Origin: Robiginitomaculum sp. | Lineage (GTDB): Bacteria > Pseudomonadota > Alphaproteobacteria > Caulobacterales > Maricaulaceae | Assembly (NCBI GenBank): GCA_021776675.1 | Contig: JAJFFM010000048.1 | Location: 1 to 32,135, forward strand | Length of the DNA stretch: 32,135 nucleotides | Direction of reading: 5' to 3' | Notes under the pieces: model-generated | Database searches by the model: none | What the model saw: only the letters and a program-made list of their open reading frames with translations | What the model was told of the DNA's origin: nothing | In this document: positions 24,402 through 32,135 of the stretch, in pieces | How positions within the stretch are numbered: position 1 is the stretch's first letter | How the letters are laid out: each line of letters opens with the position of its first letter | Translations under genes and position numbers: made by a program

Positions 24402-25332
24402 CTATTGTATTTCCTTCTTTTTTACTTTGTTTTTTGTCCGCTCGCCTAAAAAGGCCAACCATTGTCCATCCGCCGATTAAATGCCACAAACCCCACATGC
24501 CGACTAGAACTGCTGCGCCCCCAAGCCCATCTAATTGGGTCACCAAAATTACAAAACCAAGGGCTGAATTTTGAATGCCAACCTCAAAGGTCAAAGCGCG
24601 TCTTGTCGGTATATCTGCACGTGTCAATAAACCACTTAAATATCCAAGTGCCAAGGCGCAAGCATTATGAATGACCACCAAAGGGATAACCAGTCCAGCC
24701 GTCAGCGGAATGAGTTCACGGTATTTATAAAACCCGATAACTATCACTACCATCATCACTATTACAGCACTAATGGCCAGCGGTTTTCGGATTTTTGCCG
24801 CTAGGGCAGGTGCCTTAAATGCGACCAACATACCGAGAACAATTGGCAGGGCTAGAATGAAAAGCGTTTGTAATAAAAATGCACCAACATCAAAATTAAT
24901 GCTGGTCAATAGCGCACGGGTTGGTGGATATAGAGACAACCAAAATAAAATTGATACGGGCGTGATAAATGCAGCCGCAAGGCTAGAGGTTGCCGTCATA
25001 GAGACTGATAGAGCCGTATTGGCACGCCCGAACATAGACATGATATTGGAGATATTCCCGCCGGGGCAACAGGCAACTAATATCATGCCCAATGCAAGGC
25101 TAGGCAGAGGATTGAGCATATAAACCAGTCCGAGCGTGAGCAGGGGAAGGCCAATAATTTGTGCGAATACGCCCGCTAGATAATGTTTGGGGTCAGTTTT
25201 GAAAAATGAAAATTGATCAGGCTTTAAGCCTAATGCAACAGCAAACATCATCAACGCTAACATTAAGGCCAGAACGGTTTCCCAAGGTCCTCCCATATCC
25301 AGATTGATATTATTAAGTACCTCTACGTCCAT
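24394..25332 (-). CDS. Bile acid:sodium symporter family (BASS/SBF) transporter
   Basis: Inner-membrane transporter, about 312 aa, with nine to ten hydrophobic segments. The conserved sodium-binding cores are visible: CCPGGNISNIMSMFGRANTA with TATSSLAA following, and FEVGIQNSALG near the end of the transport domain. These are hallmarks of the SBF/BASS fold, whose members move bile acids, pyruvate, pantoate or other organic anions with sodium. Start at Met3 (25332) is preferred: AGGA is five bases upstream, while the track's first ATG abuts it. The downstream amidohydrolase overlaps its stop. Substrate unknown, perhaps an N-acylated or other carboxylated compound that the hydrolase cleaves (inference). 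Confidence 0.9.
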   Translation of the reverse strand: MDVEVLNNINLDMGGPWETVLALMLALMMFAVALGLKPDQFSFFKTDPKHYLAGVFAQIIGLPLLTLGLVYMLNPLPSLALGMILVACCPGGNISNIMSMFGRANTALSVSMTATSSLAAAFITPVSILFWLSLYPPTRALLTSINFDVGAFLLQTLFILALPIVLGMLVAFKAPALAAKIRKPLAISAVIVMMVVIVIGFYKYRELIPLTAGLVIPLVVIHNACALALGYLSGLLTRADIPTRRALTFEVGIQNSALGFVILVTQLDGLGGAAVLVGMWGLWHLIGGWTMVGLFRRADKKQSKKEGNTIDV

Positions 25333-25403
25333 GTTCATCCTATCTCAACCCTTGAAAAAGCGAGCTTAGCCCATCGTTTGTCTGCGGGAAATAGCTATTA
25401 TTT

Positions 25404-25437
25404 TTTACCTATAAACAAACTTTACCTATAAACAAAC
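25404..25437. repeat. 17-bp perfect tandem duplication between transporter and cpaE genes
   Basis: TTTACCTATAAACAAAC occurs twice without a gap and is followed by AAGGGGGGG. It lies in the 224-bp gap between the cpaE-like stop and the transporter start; otherwise the gap shows no gene, hairpin terminator or pilin ORF. Confidence 0.93.
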
Positions 25438-25556
25438 AAGGGGGGGTGAGTTGATAAAAGTGTCACAGCTTTTCTGTATCTAGCTTAAAATGACATAGAT
25501 ATACGCGTTCTACAAACTGAGAACTATGCTAGATATTTGAACAAATTTGGTGTTAG

Positions 25557-26495
25557 CTAGCCGCGGGCTACACGTCTCTTACGGCGACGTGGTTCGGTTT
25601 GGACTTCCCCCTCAACCTCAAGGTCTAAATTGCGCCATGCTTTGACATGTTCTCGAACAGATTTTGAGTAACGACCCTTAGGTTTCAACACGCCCGCCGG
25701 TTTGCCGGTATTAATGGCTATGCGCAATGTCTCATCATCAACACTAATTTGCGAACAGGTCTCCCTCTCTAGTACTTTATGTACGTCTCGCAGACTGAGA
25801 CCACCGCTCAATGGGCGCCTCTCATATTTATTTATGATGATGTCGGGTAAGTTGTCGAGAGACATAGCCTCACTAATATCTTCGGCTAATTTTTTGGCAA
25901 GATGCAAAGCGGGTACACGGGATTCAACTACCAACGCAAATTTATCTGCCGCCCCAATAACCGCTTGCGTCCATGTGCGCCACATGGGCGGCACATCGAG
26001 AATGACAAAATCAAATTGGCTGCTAAGGACGTCTAATAGCGATAACAACGCATTTGTAGATAGGAGATCATTGCCGCCCATCTGTGAACCAGCACTCAGT
26101 AATGATAGGTTTGTGTTAATTGGCCGAATAAAGGTCTCGGCCAAATTTTCGTCCATACGGCCTTCCGTTTCGTTGAGCTCGTCCAAGCTTATGCTTGGCT
26201 CTGTGTCAAGATAGGCCGCACAATCACCGCGTTCAAAATCCAGATCCACCAAAAGCACTTTTGCTAATTCGCCGTCTGTTTCCATGGAAGACAATTCCCA
26301 AGCGGTTTGCACAGCAAGGCTAGTGACACCTGCACCGCCAACGACGCCAAGATATGCCCATATTTTGGCTTCCTTTGGCGTGTTAGTTTCATCACTCTGA
26401 GGATTTTCAGAGCCAGGTGAGGGAGTAGGTATGTCCATTTCATCTTCTGCAATCATGTGCAATTCCAAAATATTATTTTCGGCAATGTTGTCCAT
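25557..26495 (-). CDS. cpaE: CpaE-like Tad pilus assembly ATPase-fold protein
   Basis: Member of the MinD/ParA-like CpaE family, which helps localise and assemble Tad (Flp) pili. 312 aa. A ~45-residue acidic N-terminus replaces the receiver-like domain of longer CpaE proteins. The P-loop is deviant: VVGGAGVTSLA at about 51-61, without the lysines of GKGGxGKT, resembling CpaE's GGVGASS-type loop. LLVDLDFERGD follows, then FDFVILDVPP and VVESRVPALHLAKKL; LPDIIINKYERRPLSGGLSLRDV matches the CpaE C-terminal half. The tail RRRKRRVARG is strongly basic. The ATG follows directly on the TAA of the lipoprotein gene, so they are coupled. cpaF, normally next, is missing. Confidence 0.85.
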   Translation of the reverse strand: MDNIAENNILELHMIAEDEMDIPTPSPGSENPQSDETNTPKEAKIWAYLGVVGGAGVTSLAVQTAWELSSMETDGELAKVLLVDLDFERGDCAAYLDTEPSISLDELNETEGRMDENLAETFIRPINTNLSLLSAGSQMGGNDLLSTNALLSLLDVLSSQFDFVILDVPPMWRTWTQAVIGAADKFALVVESRVPALHLAKKLAEDISEAMSLDNLPDIIINKYERRPLSGGLSLRDVHKVLERETCSQISVDDETLRIAINTGKPAGVLKPKGRYSKSVREHVKAWRNLDLEVEGEVQTEPRRRKRRVARG

Positions 26496-26780
26496 TTAGT
26501 TACCGCTATTTTCTTGATTGATGGCAATCGGGTCTTTTACAGTACCTTCGCGGTAATTTTTAAGGGCTAAAGCTGCCCGGTTAGGGTCGGACGGAATATA
26601 GGTATTTGCTTTTTGCGCAAGTGTAGGCTCAACGGCATGGGCCTGAGCATTTGCTTTAACGGCACTTCCAAAATTTGCGTCCAAACGACCTTCAAGCGCA
26701 GGTTTTGCTGAAACGCATCCACTTAACACCAAGAGGCTTAGCGCAGCAAAAGCGATAGTTTTTGTATTTTTGATAATCAT
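26496..26780 (-). CDS. Small lipoprotein of the Tad locus (CpaD position)
   Basis: 94-aa predicted lipoprotein with lipobox LVLSGC (Cys22). It sits where cpaD usually is, but is less than half the length of CpaD and I do not see CpaD signatures. The segment LDANFGSAVKANAQAHAVEPT and the later ALALKNYREGTVKDP recall a small Tad-locus protein family I have seen without a name. AGGG lies eight bases before the ATG. The gene starts nine bases after cpaC and abuts cpaE. Role in secretin targeting or assembly is inference. Confidence 0.8.
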   Translation of the reverse strand: MIIKNTKTIAFAALSLLVLSGCVSAKPALEGRLDANFGSAVKANAQAHAVEPTLAQKANTYIPSDPNRAALALKNYREGTVKDPIAINQENSGN

Positions 26781-26789
26781 TGTATTTCC

Positions 26790-28274
26790 CTAATTAATGA
26801 CATGGCCATAGCGTGCAGATAGACCGGCGGTGGCTTGGGTTTTTGCAGGTTTTTCAGCCAATTCTTCATCGCCATTCTGGGTGTTCTGTGCCTGACTATT
26901 ATGTTCTTGGTCTTCTTGTGCAAGGAGATGTTGGCGTGCCCCCGTAGAAGTTAGCGGGTCGCTCAAGAAAAAACCTTCATCGCCCGGACTGAATTTATGA
27001 TCCAAAGGTGTAGAGAGCATGCTGATATCAGAGACGGGTTGCACTAACTTTGGTGTAACAATGATAACTAGCTCGGTTTCATTGTTTTTGAAACGCGTAG
27101 ATTTAAACAATGTACCGATTATAGGTATATCTCCAAGCCACGGCACTTGCGCTTTTCTGTTGGTTTCTGTGTTTTGTAACAAACCGGCAATGGCAAAACT
27201 TTGCGAATTACGCAGCTCAACCGTTGTATCCGCGCGGCGAATGGTTAGGCCGGGAACCTCAACGCCGCCGACCCTTACGGAATTTGTCGGGTCCAATTGG
27301 CTCACTTCCGGCTTAACTTTCAAATTGATAAGACCGTCGTCTAAAACTGTTGGCGTAAAGGCTAATCCTACACCAAATTGACGATATGTGATAGTAACTT
27401 CGCCGTTTTGCCCTGAGATCGGAATAGGAAATTCACCGCCCGCTAGAAAGCTAGCCGTCTCGCCGGACATAGATATAAGATTTGGCTCGGCTAGAGTGCG
27501 AATAGTGCCGTTTTCTTCTAGAGCATCGATTTGAACATCGATATTAGTTGGCCCGAACGAATCTTGTAAAAGTGCCGATGCAGCAGAACTACCGCCAATA
27601 CTACCAACACCGCTTGAGAATGAAAATTGTCCTGCTTGTTGTATGAGAAGACCAACACCTAACTCTTTAATTGCTGAGCGGGTGGCTTCTACAAAACGAA
27701 CTTCCAACATAACCTGATGACTGTCGCGAATAATGAGCCCGTTAGTCACATCTTGCTCACTTGAGAAAGCTTGTGCAATTTTTTCGGCCTGTTCGGAAAC
27801 TCGTGAATTGGTTACATCACCTGACAAATACATTTTACCGGCAAGACGACGGACTTCGATTTTCTCTTTTGGAAAGGTTTCAAACAAGCTTTTTTTCAAG
27901 CCCTGAATATCTAAATTTACCTCAACATTTACGACGTCCATAAGACGTTTGTTGTTGTCATAAATCATGACGCTGGTTTTGCCGCGTGTCTTGCCTGTCA
28001 CCAAGAAAGAACGGTTGGTGAGGATAACCACATCAGCAATACTGCTTTCTGCGACACGCACTTCTGAAAACGGCGTGTCAGATTTAAGCGTAATATTCCC
28101 GTCTTTAACCACTTTGGCGTTAACAGATACACTTTCTACGCTGGCCTCAACCCATGCCTTGGCATTGGCCGGAATATTGATCGCCATAAACACAGCTAAC
28201 AGGGTAGATGACAGCAAAGTTTTACTGATGCTCGCTGGTTTGGTGCTTGCTGGTTTCTTTAAAGAATATCTCAT
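26790..28274 (-). CDS. cpaC: Tad pilus outer-membrane secretin CpaC (RcpA)
   Basis: Outer-membrane secretin through which Tad pili or related machinery passes, 494 aa. A long signal region ends near NIPANAKA. The pilus/secretin N-terminal domain includes VAESSIADVVILTNRSFLVTGK, followed by a BON-like segment (VRRLAGKMYLSGDVTNSRV). The secretin domain shows ALEENGTIRTLAEPNLISMSGE, GGEFPIPI, and the conserved PWLGDIPIIGTLFKSTRF with ELVIIVTPKLVQP. A Gln/Glu-rich tail of ~80 residues ends the protein. The start ATG overlaps the cpaB stop by one base (TAATG), so both are coupled. Confidence 0.95.
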   Translation of the reverse strand: MRYSLKKPASTKPASISKTLLSSTLLAVFMAINIPANAKAWVEASVESVSVNAKVVKDGNITLKSDTPFSEVRVAESSIADVVILTNRSFLVTGKTRGKTSVMIYDNNKRLMDVVNVEVNLDIQGLKKSLFETFPKEKIEVRRLAGKMYLSGDVTNSRVSEQAEKIAQAFSSEQDVTNGLIIRDSHQVMLEVRFVEATRSAIKELGVGLLIQQAGQFSFSSGVGSIGGSSAASALLQDSFGPTNIDVQIDALEENGTIRTLAEPNLISMSGETASFLAGGEFPIPISGQNGEVTITYRQFGVGLAFTPTVLDDGLINLKVKPEVSQLDPTNSVRVGGVEVPGLTIRRADTTVELRNSQSFAIAGLLQNTETNRKAQVPWLGDIPIIGTLFKSTRFKNNETELVIIVTPKLVQPVSDISMLSTPLDHKFSPGDEGFFLSDPLTSTGARQHLLAQEDQEHNSQAQNTQNGDEELAEKPAKTQATAGLSARYGHVIN

Positions 28275-29251
28275 TATTGTGTACCCCCGGCGAGTTTTTG
28301 TAATTTTGGCTGTTCGCGGTAAACTTTAACCAGACGAGGTTCACCATTACGAACGACAACGACTTGTGCCGTCTGGTTTTTTGGTTTTGGTTTTGCCGTA
28401 CGCACAGAACGGCGCGGCTTCGGTTTGCCAGTAAGTTTAGCACTTTGCGTAAGGTCTTTTTCCTGCAGTGTCCTTGCAACCAATTTTTGGTTAGTGCCAG
28501 CAGAACGAATAGCAAGGGATAATGTGCCGACAGATTTACCCAGAGCTAGCTTTTGTGCCTGTTCTGGCGTCACTTCTAATGTGATGGTTTTTGCCAATGC
28601 AGGTGCATCACTACCCGTTCCGAAAACTTGGTCAGCACCTAGAACTTTGATATCTTGTAATAAAATTGCGGAAGAAAATGCTAATTTGTTGCCACCGCCC
28701 GGTTTTTGTTTGGCATAGCGTTTTATATTGGCAGGTTCTATTTCGCGGGTCAGCAATACATCTACATAATCATCAGGTCTGACAAACCCCGCTACACCCG
28801 AGACATCATTGACCCGAATTGATACGGCGCGCATATTGTCGCTCAGCTTTGCGGAAAGGGATGCCCTTCCACCCGGAGCACTTAGTTTAAAAGCTAAAAT
28901 TGGCTCACCCTGTGCTATCGGTGTTAGAACTACTGATGGGTTATTTGGCTCCAAAAATAAGGTCTCGTAAGATTTATAACTGCCTTTGGGAACAGATTTG
29001 GCAGGAAACGGCACAAGATTGACGGACTGCTCGGTCAAGGGTGTGCCCGGCATTAACTTCATATCTGCAACCATAACAGAAACGGTTTTGAGTTTTGCTG
29101 TTTGCTTCGGAGTTTTGACAGCTTCGGCCCGTGCCTGCTCATATTGCGTAGTGATGGCAGTATTGATAAAGCCCCGCGCTAACACAATTGCTAAAACGCC
29201 AAAAGCCGCGGACGCACCTAACGTAATTATAGTACCTTTTCTCACACTCAT
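28274..29251 (-). CDS. cpaB: Tad pilus assembly protein CpaB (RcpC)
   Basis: Inner-membrane-anchored periplasmic pilus assembly protein, 325 aa. One N-terminal TM segment (IITLGASAAFGVLAIVLARGF) is followed by the SAF domain (VSVMVADMKLMPGTPLTEQSV) and the CpaB/RcpC core: LSDNMRAVSIRVNDVSGVAGFVRPDDYVDVLLT, LLQDIKVLGAD and TLEVTPEQAQKLALG. The C-terminus is Lys/Arg rich. Start uncertain by two codons: AGGGG lies directly against the track's ATG but six bases before a GTG at 29245. First gene of the minus-strand cpa cluster, divergent from truB, so its promoter is within 29252-29422. Confidence 0.93.
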   Translation of the reverse strand: MSVRKGTIITLGASAAFGVLAIVLARGFINTAITTQYEQARAEAVKTPKQTAKLKTVSVMVADMKLMPGTPLTEQSVNLVPFPAKSVPKGSYKSYETLFLEPNNPSVVLTPIAQGEPILAFKLSAPGGRASLSAKLSDNMRAVSIRVNDVSGVAGFVRPDDYVDVLLTREIEPANIKRYAKQKPGGGNKLAFSSAILLQDIKVLGADQVFGTGSDAPALAKTITLEVTPEQAQKLALGKSVGTLSLAIRSAGTNQKLVARTLQEKDLTQSAKLTGKPKPRRSVRTAKPKPKNQTAQVVVVRNGEPRLVKVYREQPKLQKLAGGTQ

Positions 29252-29393
29252 CCCCTACATTCACAATGAAGCTAAATATCTCAGATACCAAAAAAACACA
29301 TTCTCATGAAAACGCGATGAAAAGACGCCGTTAATTATTGGTCGAAATAAAGGGTTAGCAAATCGCTAATTTGGTGATAATGGCGCTTAGTTC

Positions 29394-29421
29394 AGTAGGA
29401 TAAAGATAGTGGGATAAATAT
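29394..29421. repeat. 14-bp imperfect tandem duplication covering the truB ribosome binding site
   Basis: AGTAGGATAAAGAT is followed directly by AGTGGGATAAATAT (12 of 14 identical); the truB ATG comes one base later. Both copies contain a GGA core, so the leader has two potential ribosome binding sites. Confidence 0.82.
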
Positions 29422-29422
29422 A

Positions 29423-30370
29423 ATGGCACGACGCAGAAAAGGCAATCCGGTGCATGGCTGGGTCAATTTTGATAAACCATTGGGTATGACCTCAACCCAA
29501 GCGGTTGGTAAAGTGCGCTGGATTTTTGGCGCACAGAAAGCTGGCCATGCGGGAACATTGGATCCGCTAGCCAGTGGTGTATTGCCCATCGCGCTCGGAG
29601 ATGCCACAAAAACCATGCCTTATCTGGTGGAAGCCAAAAAAACCTATGAAGTTGAGATTAAGTGGGGTGAACGCACGGATACATTAGACGCAGAAGGCGA
29701 TATAATCGCCGTATCAGACGTGCGACCAACTGAGCAGGCAATTACAGATATATTACCTGAATTTATTGGCGAGATCAGCCAAATACCACCTGCGTATTCT
29801 GCCATTAAAATAGATGGTAAGCGGGCATATGATTTGGCGAGAGCTGGGGCTGTCCCCAAAATGATACCGCGCCCCGTTCAAATAGATGATCTCGAAATTC
29901 TCGCGGTATATAAAAATAGCGCAAAATTACGCGTTGATTGCGGTAAAGGCACATATATTAGGTCTTTGGCCCGCGATATGGCTTTTGTGCTCGGCACCGA
30001 AGGATCGGTTAAAACCTTACGCCGTACACGGGTTGGCGCCTTTATAGAGGATGCGTCTTTTTCACTAGACGCGCTAGAAGAATTGCGCCATAAGGCGCGC
30101 GCAACAGAGGGATTGCTCCCGCTTTCGACCGCACTGGACGACATCCCGGTGCTGGCCGTGAACGAAAATGAGCAATTTGATTTGAAGCAAGGACGAGCAA
30201 TTGTCCTACACCCTTCAATTTTTACAAGTTTGAAGGCCTCGTTTCGTCCCCGTATTATCGGAGATAGGGATGCAAGCCGGATGGTATTGGCAAAGTTTGA
30301 GGGCGTAGAAATTGCTCTATGTGAGGCGCGGGCCGGGCAGTTAAGTCCGAAACGCGTATTTAATTTGTAG
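29423..30370 (+). CDS. truB: tRNA pseudouridine(55) synthase TruB
   Basis: Makes pseudouridine 55 in the T loop of tRNAs; cytosolic. The N-terminal [18 protein letters not shown] and the catalytic Asp47 in [13 protein letters not shown] are diagnostic. [39 protein letters not shown] and [13 protein letters not shown] complete the core, and a PUA-like end (QGRAIVL) follows. Length 315 aa is normal. rbfA, commonly upstream, is not there; instead the cpa cluster is divergent. It ends 20 bases before rpsO, with AGGAGA in between, so truB-rpsO are likely one transcript. Confidence 0.97.
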   Translation: MARRRKGNPVHGWVNFDKPLGMTSTQAVGKVRWIFGAQKAGHAGTLDPLASGVLPIALGDATKTMPYLVEAKKTYEVEIKWGERTDTLDAEGDIIAVSDVRPTEQAITDILPEFIGEISQIPPAYSAIKIDGKRAYDLARAGAVPKMIPRPVQIDDLEILAVYKNSAKLRVDCGKGTYIRSLARDMAFVLGTEGSVKTLRRTRVGAFIEDASFSLDALEELRHKARATEGLLPLSTALDDIPVLAVNENEQFDLKQGRAIVLHPSIFTSLKASFRPRIIGDRDASRMVLAKFEGVEIALCEARAGQLSPKRVFNL

Positions 30371-30390
30371 TCGTTTAATAGGAGAATACG

Positions 30391-30660
30391 ATGTCGATTA
30401 CACCAAAGCGCAAAGCTGCGCTCGTTAAAAAATATGCCCAATCAGAGGGCGATACCGGTTCACCAGAAGTGCAAGTTGCTATCCTTACGGAACGCATCGT
30501 CAATCTGACTGAGCACTTCAAAACAAATAAAAAAGATAATCATTCCCGTCGCGGTCTGCTTGCTATGGTGAGCTTACGCCGGACACAGCTTGATTACCTC
30601 AAGAAAAAAGATGAGGGTCGTTATAATGACCTTATCAAAAGTCTGGGGCTGCGCCGTTAA
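30391..30660 (+). CDS. rpsO: 30S ribosomal protein S15
   Basis: Primary 16S rRNA-binding protein of the small subunit platform, 89 aa, exactly the family length. Seen: [41 protein letters not shown] and [15 protein letters not shown], all invariant S15 features. TAGGAGAATACG precedes the ATG. It is followed by an intrinsic terminator and then pnp, the conserved rpsO-pnp order. In other bacteria S15 represses its own mRNA; no matching structure could be confirmed here. Confidence 0.98.
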   Translation: MSITPKRKAALVKKYAQSEGDTGSPEVQVAILTERIVNLTEHFKTNKKDNHSRRGLLAMVSLRRTQLDYLKKKDEGRYNDLIKSLGLRR

Positions 30661-30679
30661 GCGCATCACCAAAAATAAG

Positions 30680-30709
30680 CCGTCTCCTAATTCTGGGGGA
30701 CGGTTTTTT
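30680..30709 (+). terminator. Intrinsic terminator between rpsO and pnp
   Basis: CCGTCTCC pairs with GGGGGACGG (a G-U and a small bulge allowed) around a TAATTCT loop and is followed by six T. It would separate part of the rpsO transcript from pnp, as in E. coli. Confidence 0.85.
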
Positions 30710-30720
30710 AATTATGTAAG

Positions 30721-30759
30721 GGCTCTATGAAAGAGCCAAAACTAGGGGCAAAATAGCCC
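30721..30759 (+). promoter_or_regulatory. Two consecutive hairpins in the pnp leader
   Basis: GGCTCT-ATGAA-AGAGCC (30721-30737) is a perfect 6-bp stem, and GGGC-AAAATA-GCCC (30746-30759) follows. Both are within the 104 bases between the rpsO terminator and the pnp start. In E. coli the pnp leader forms stems that RNase III cuts and PNPase then uses to repress itself; an analogous role here is inference. Confidence 0.45.
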
Positions 30760-30813
30760 AAGGAGCTACATCAATATTGGAAGATGTGCTCCATGTATGT
30801 GAAAGACGAAAAT

Positions 30814-32135
30814 ATGTTTAATAAACAATCTGTAGAAATCGAATGGGGCGGAAAAACCCTTAAATTAGAAACTGGCGGCATGGCTCGCCAAGCCGACGGC
30901 GCAGTTCTTGCGACTTACGGTGAAACTGTATTGCTCGCAACTATTTGTGCGGCACGTTCAGCCAAACCGGGACAAAGCTTTTTCCCGTTGACTGTAAATT
31001 TCCAAGAAAGATTTTATGCTTCCGGCAAAATTCCGGGTGGCTATTTCAAACGTGAAGGTCGTCCAACCGAACGCGAAACTTTAATCTCCCGCTTGATCGA
31101 CCGTCCGTTCCGTCCTTTGTTTGCCAAAGGCTTTATGAGCGAAACTCAGGTTATCATCACTGTGCTTCAGCACGATCTTGAATGTGAGCCTGATGTGCTT
31201 GGCATGATCGCAGGTTCTGCAGCAATTACCTTGTCCGGTGTTCCGTTCATGGGCCCAATTGGAGCGGCACGCGTTGGCTTCATCGACGGTGAATATGTCC
31301 TACAACCAAGCATTCAAGAAATGGAAGATAGCACACTAGATCTCGTTGTTGCTGGTACGTCTGGCGCCGTCATGATGGTGGAAAGTGAAGCTAAAGAATT
31401 GACCGAAGCAGAAATGCTTGGCGCTCTTGAGTTTGCTCACGAAAGCTATCAACCTGTTATCGATGCGATTATCGAACTGGCAGAGAAAGCCGCCAAAGAG
31501 CCTTGGGACTTCCAAGCTCCTGATTTTGCGGACGAGAAAAAATCTGTTGCTAAACTCCTCGAGAAAGACATTGCTAAAGCTTACAAGAAAACTGACAAAA
31601 TGGAACGTCAAGCTGCGCTTTCGCAAGCCCGTGATAAAGGTGCGGAACTCATCGCATCTGATGACAACCCTGAGGGTATGAACGGCGGCGTATTTTCTGA
31701 TGCGTTTAAATCTGTTGAATCCAATGTTGTGCGTTCAAGCGTTATCAAAACCAAGAAACGTATTGATGGCCGTAAACTTGACCAAGTTCGTCCAATCGTT
31801 TCCGAAACTGGTATCCTACCGCGTACACATGGTTCTGCTCTGTTTACACGCGGCGAAACGCAAGCGCTTTGCGTGACGACTTTGGGTACGTCAGATGATG
31901 AGCAATTTGTTGATCAGCTAACGGGCACGATTAAGAACAAATTTATGCTTCACTATAATTTCCCGCCTTACTCTGTTGGTGAAGCCCGCTTTTTGCGCGG
32001 CACGTCTCGCCGCGAATATGGTCATGGTAAGTTGGCTCAGCGTGCTCTTGCTGCTGTTCTGCCAAGCGACGAAGAATTTCCGTACACAATCCGTTTAGTA
32101 TCTGAAATTATGGAAGCGAACGGCTCATCATCTAT
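30814..32135 (+). CDS. pnp: Polyribonucleotide nucleotidyltransferase, 5' part (runs off right edge)
   Basis: 3'-5' phosphorolytic exoribonuclease of RNA decay. The frame is open to the window end, giving about 440 codons of a family near 700; the track omits it because it has no stop here. The first RNase PH domain has [51 protein letters not shown] and [10 protein letters not shown]. The all-helical linker is followed by the start of the second RNase PH domain ([29 protein letters not shown]). KH and S1 domains lie outside. Start chosen at 30814 ([13 protein letters not shown] is the usual opening); in-frame ATGs at 30784 and 30793 have the better GGAAG site and cannot be excluded. Confidence 0.97.
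   Translation, partial: MFNKQSVEIEWGGKTLKLETGGMARQADGAVLATYGETVLLATICAARSAKPGQSFFPLTVNFQERFYASGKIPGGYFKREGRPTERETLISRLIDRPFRPLFAKGFMSETQVIITVLQHDLECEPDVLGMIAGSAAITLSGVPFMGPIGAARVGFIDGEYVLQPSIQEMEDSTLDLVVAGTSGAVMMVESEAKELTEAEMLGALEFAHESYQPVIDAIIELAEKAAKEPWDFQAPDFADEKKSVAKLLEKDIAKAYKKTDKMERQAALSQARDKGAELIASDDNPEGMNGGVFSDAFKSVESNVVRSSVIKTKKRIDGRKLDQVRPIVSETGILPRTHGSALFTRGETQALCVTTLGTSDDEQFVDQLTGTIKNKFMLHYNFPPYSVGEARFLRGTSRREYGHGKLAQRALAAVLPSDEEFPYTIRLVSEIMEANGSSS

Overview
The window reads as chromosomal core sequence from an alphaproteobacterium, probably Caulobacterales/Maricaulales-like (inference). The reasons are a clear SciP (DUF1153) cell-cycle regulator, a DUF3576 lipoprotein beside leuS, a TIGR02302/DUF4175 membrane protein, a sucC/sucD/sucA/odhB cluster and Tad/Cpa pilus genes. 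Base composition is moderate to AT-leaning, so it is not a high-GC Caulobacter. I see no phage genes, insertion sequences, CRISPR array, tRNA or rRNA.

Layout. 1-7821 (all minus strand): 5' two thirds of leuS, DUF3576 lipoprotein, DUF4175 protein, a thiolase and mnmA. 8113-9253 (plus): sciP with a strong terminator, then a MinD-like protein that has lost its Walker A motif. 9354-11756 (plus): a signalling-type cluster of a secreted six-EF-hand protein, an ECF-like sigma factor, a one-TM protein in the anti-sigma position and a membrane-anchored heavy-metal-sensor-like protein. 11760-12581 (minus): exported alpha/beta hydrolase. 12755-19820 (plus): sucC, a thioredoxin-like exported protein wedged between sucC and sucD, sucD, sucA and odhB; mdh and lpd are absent from their usual flanks. 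19841-21628: GatB/YqeY protein divergent from carA. 21645-25332 (minus): DUF3108 protein, then a BASS-type transporter overlapping an N-acyl-D-amino-acid-deacylase-like amidohydrolase. 25557-29251 (minus): a partial Tad module cpaB-cpaC-lipoprotein-cpaE without cpaF or pilin. 29423-end (plus): truB, rpsO, pnp (5' part).

The most interesting signal is a roughly 90-105 bp structured palindromic element present twice. One copy (920-1008) sits in frame inside leuS and adds about 30 basic, Pro/Gly-rich residues near the editing-domain junction. The other (18511-18613) fills the sucA-odhB gap and ends just before the odhB ribosome binding site. Ends and an internal block are nearly identical, while two internal hairpins differ in sequence yet keep their pairing. 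This resembles the logic of the protein-coding palindromic elements known from Rickettsia, but in an apparently different genome.

A second pattern is a series of short imperfect tandem duplications (period 12-20 bp) in at least seven intergenic places, two of them directly in front of start codons (sucA, truB).
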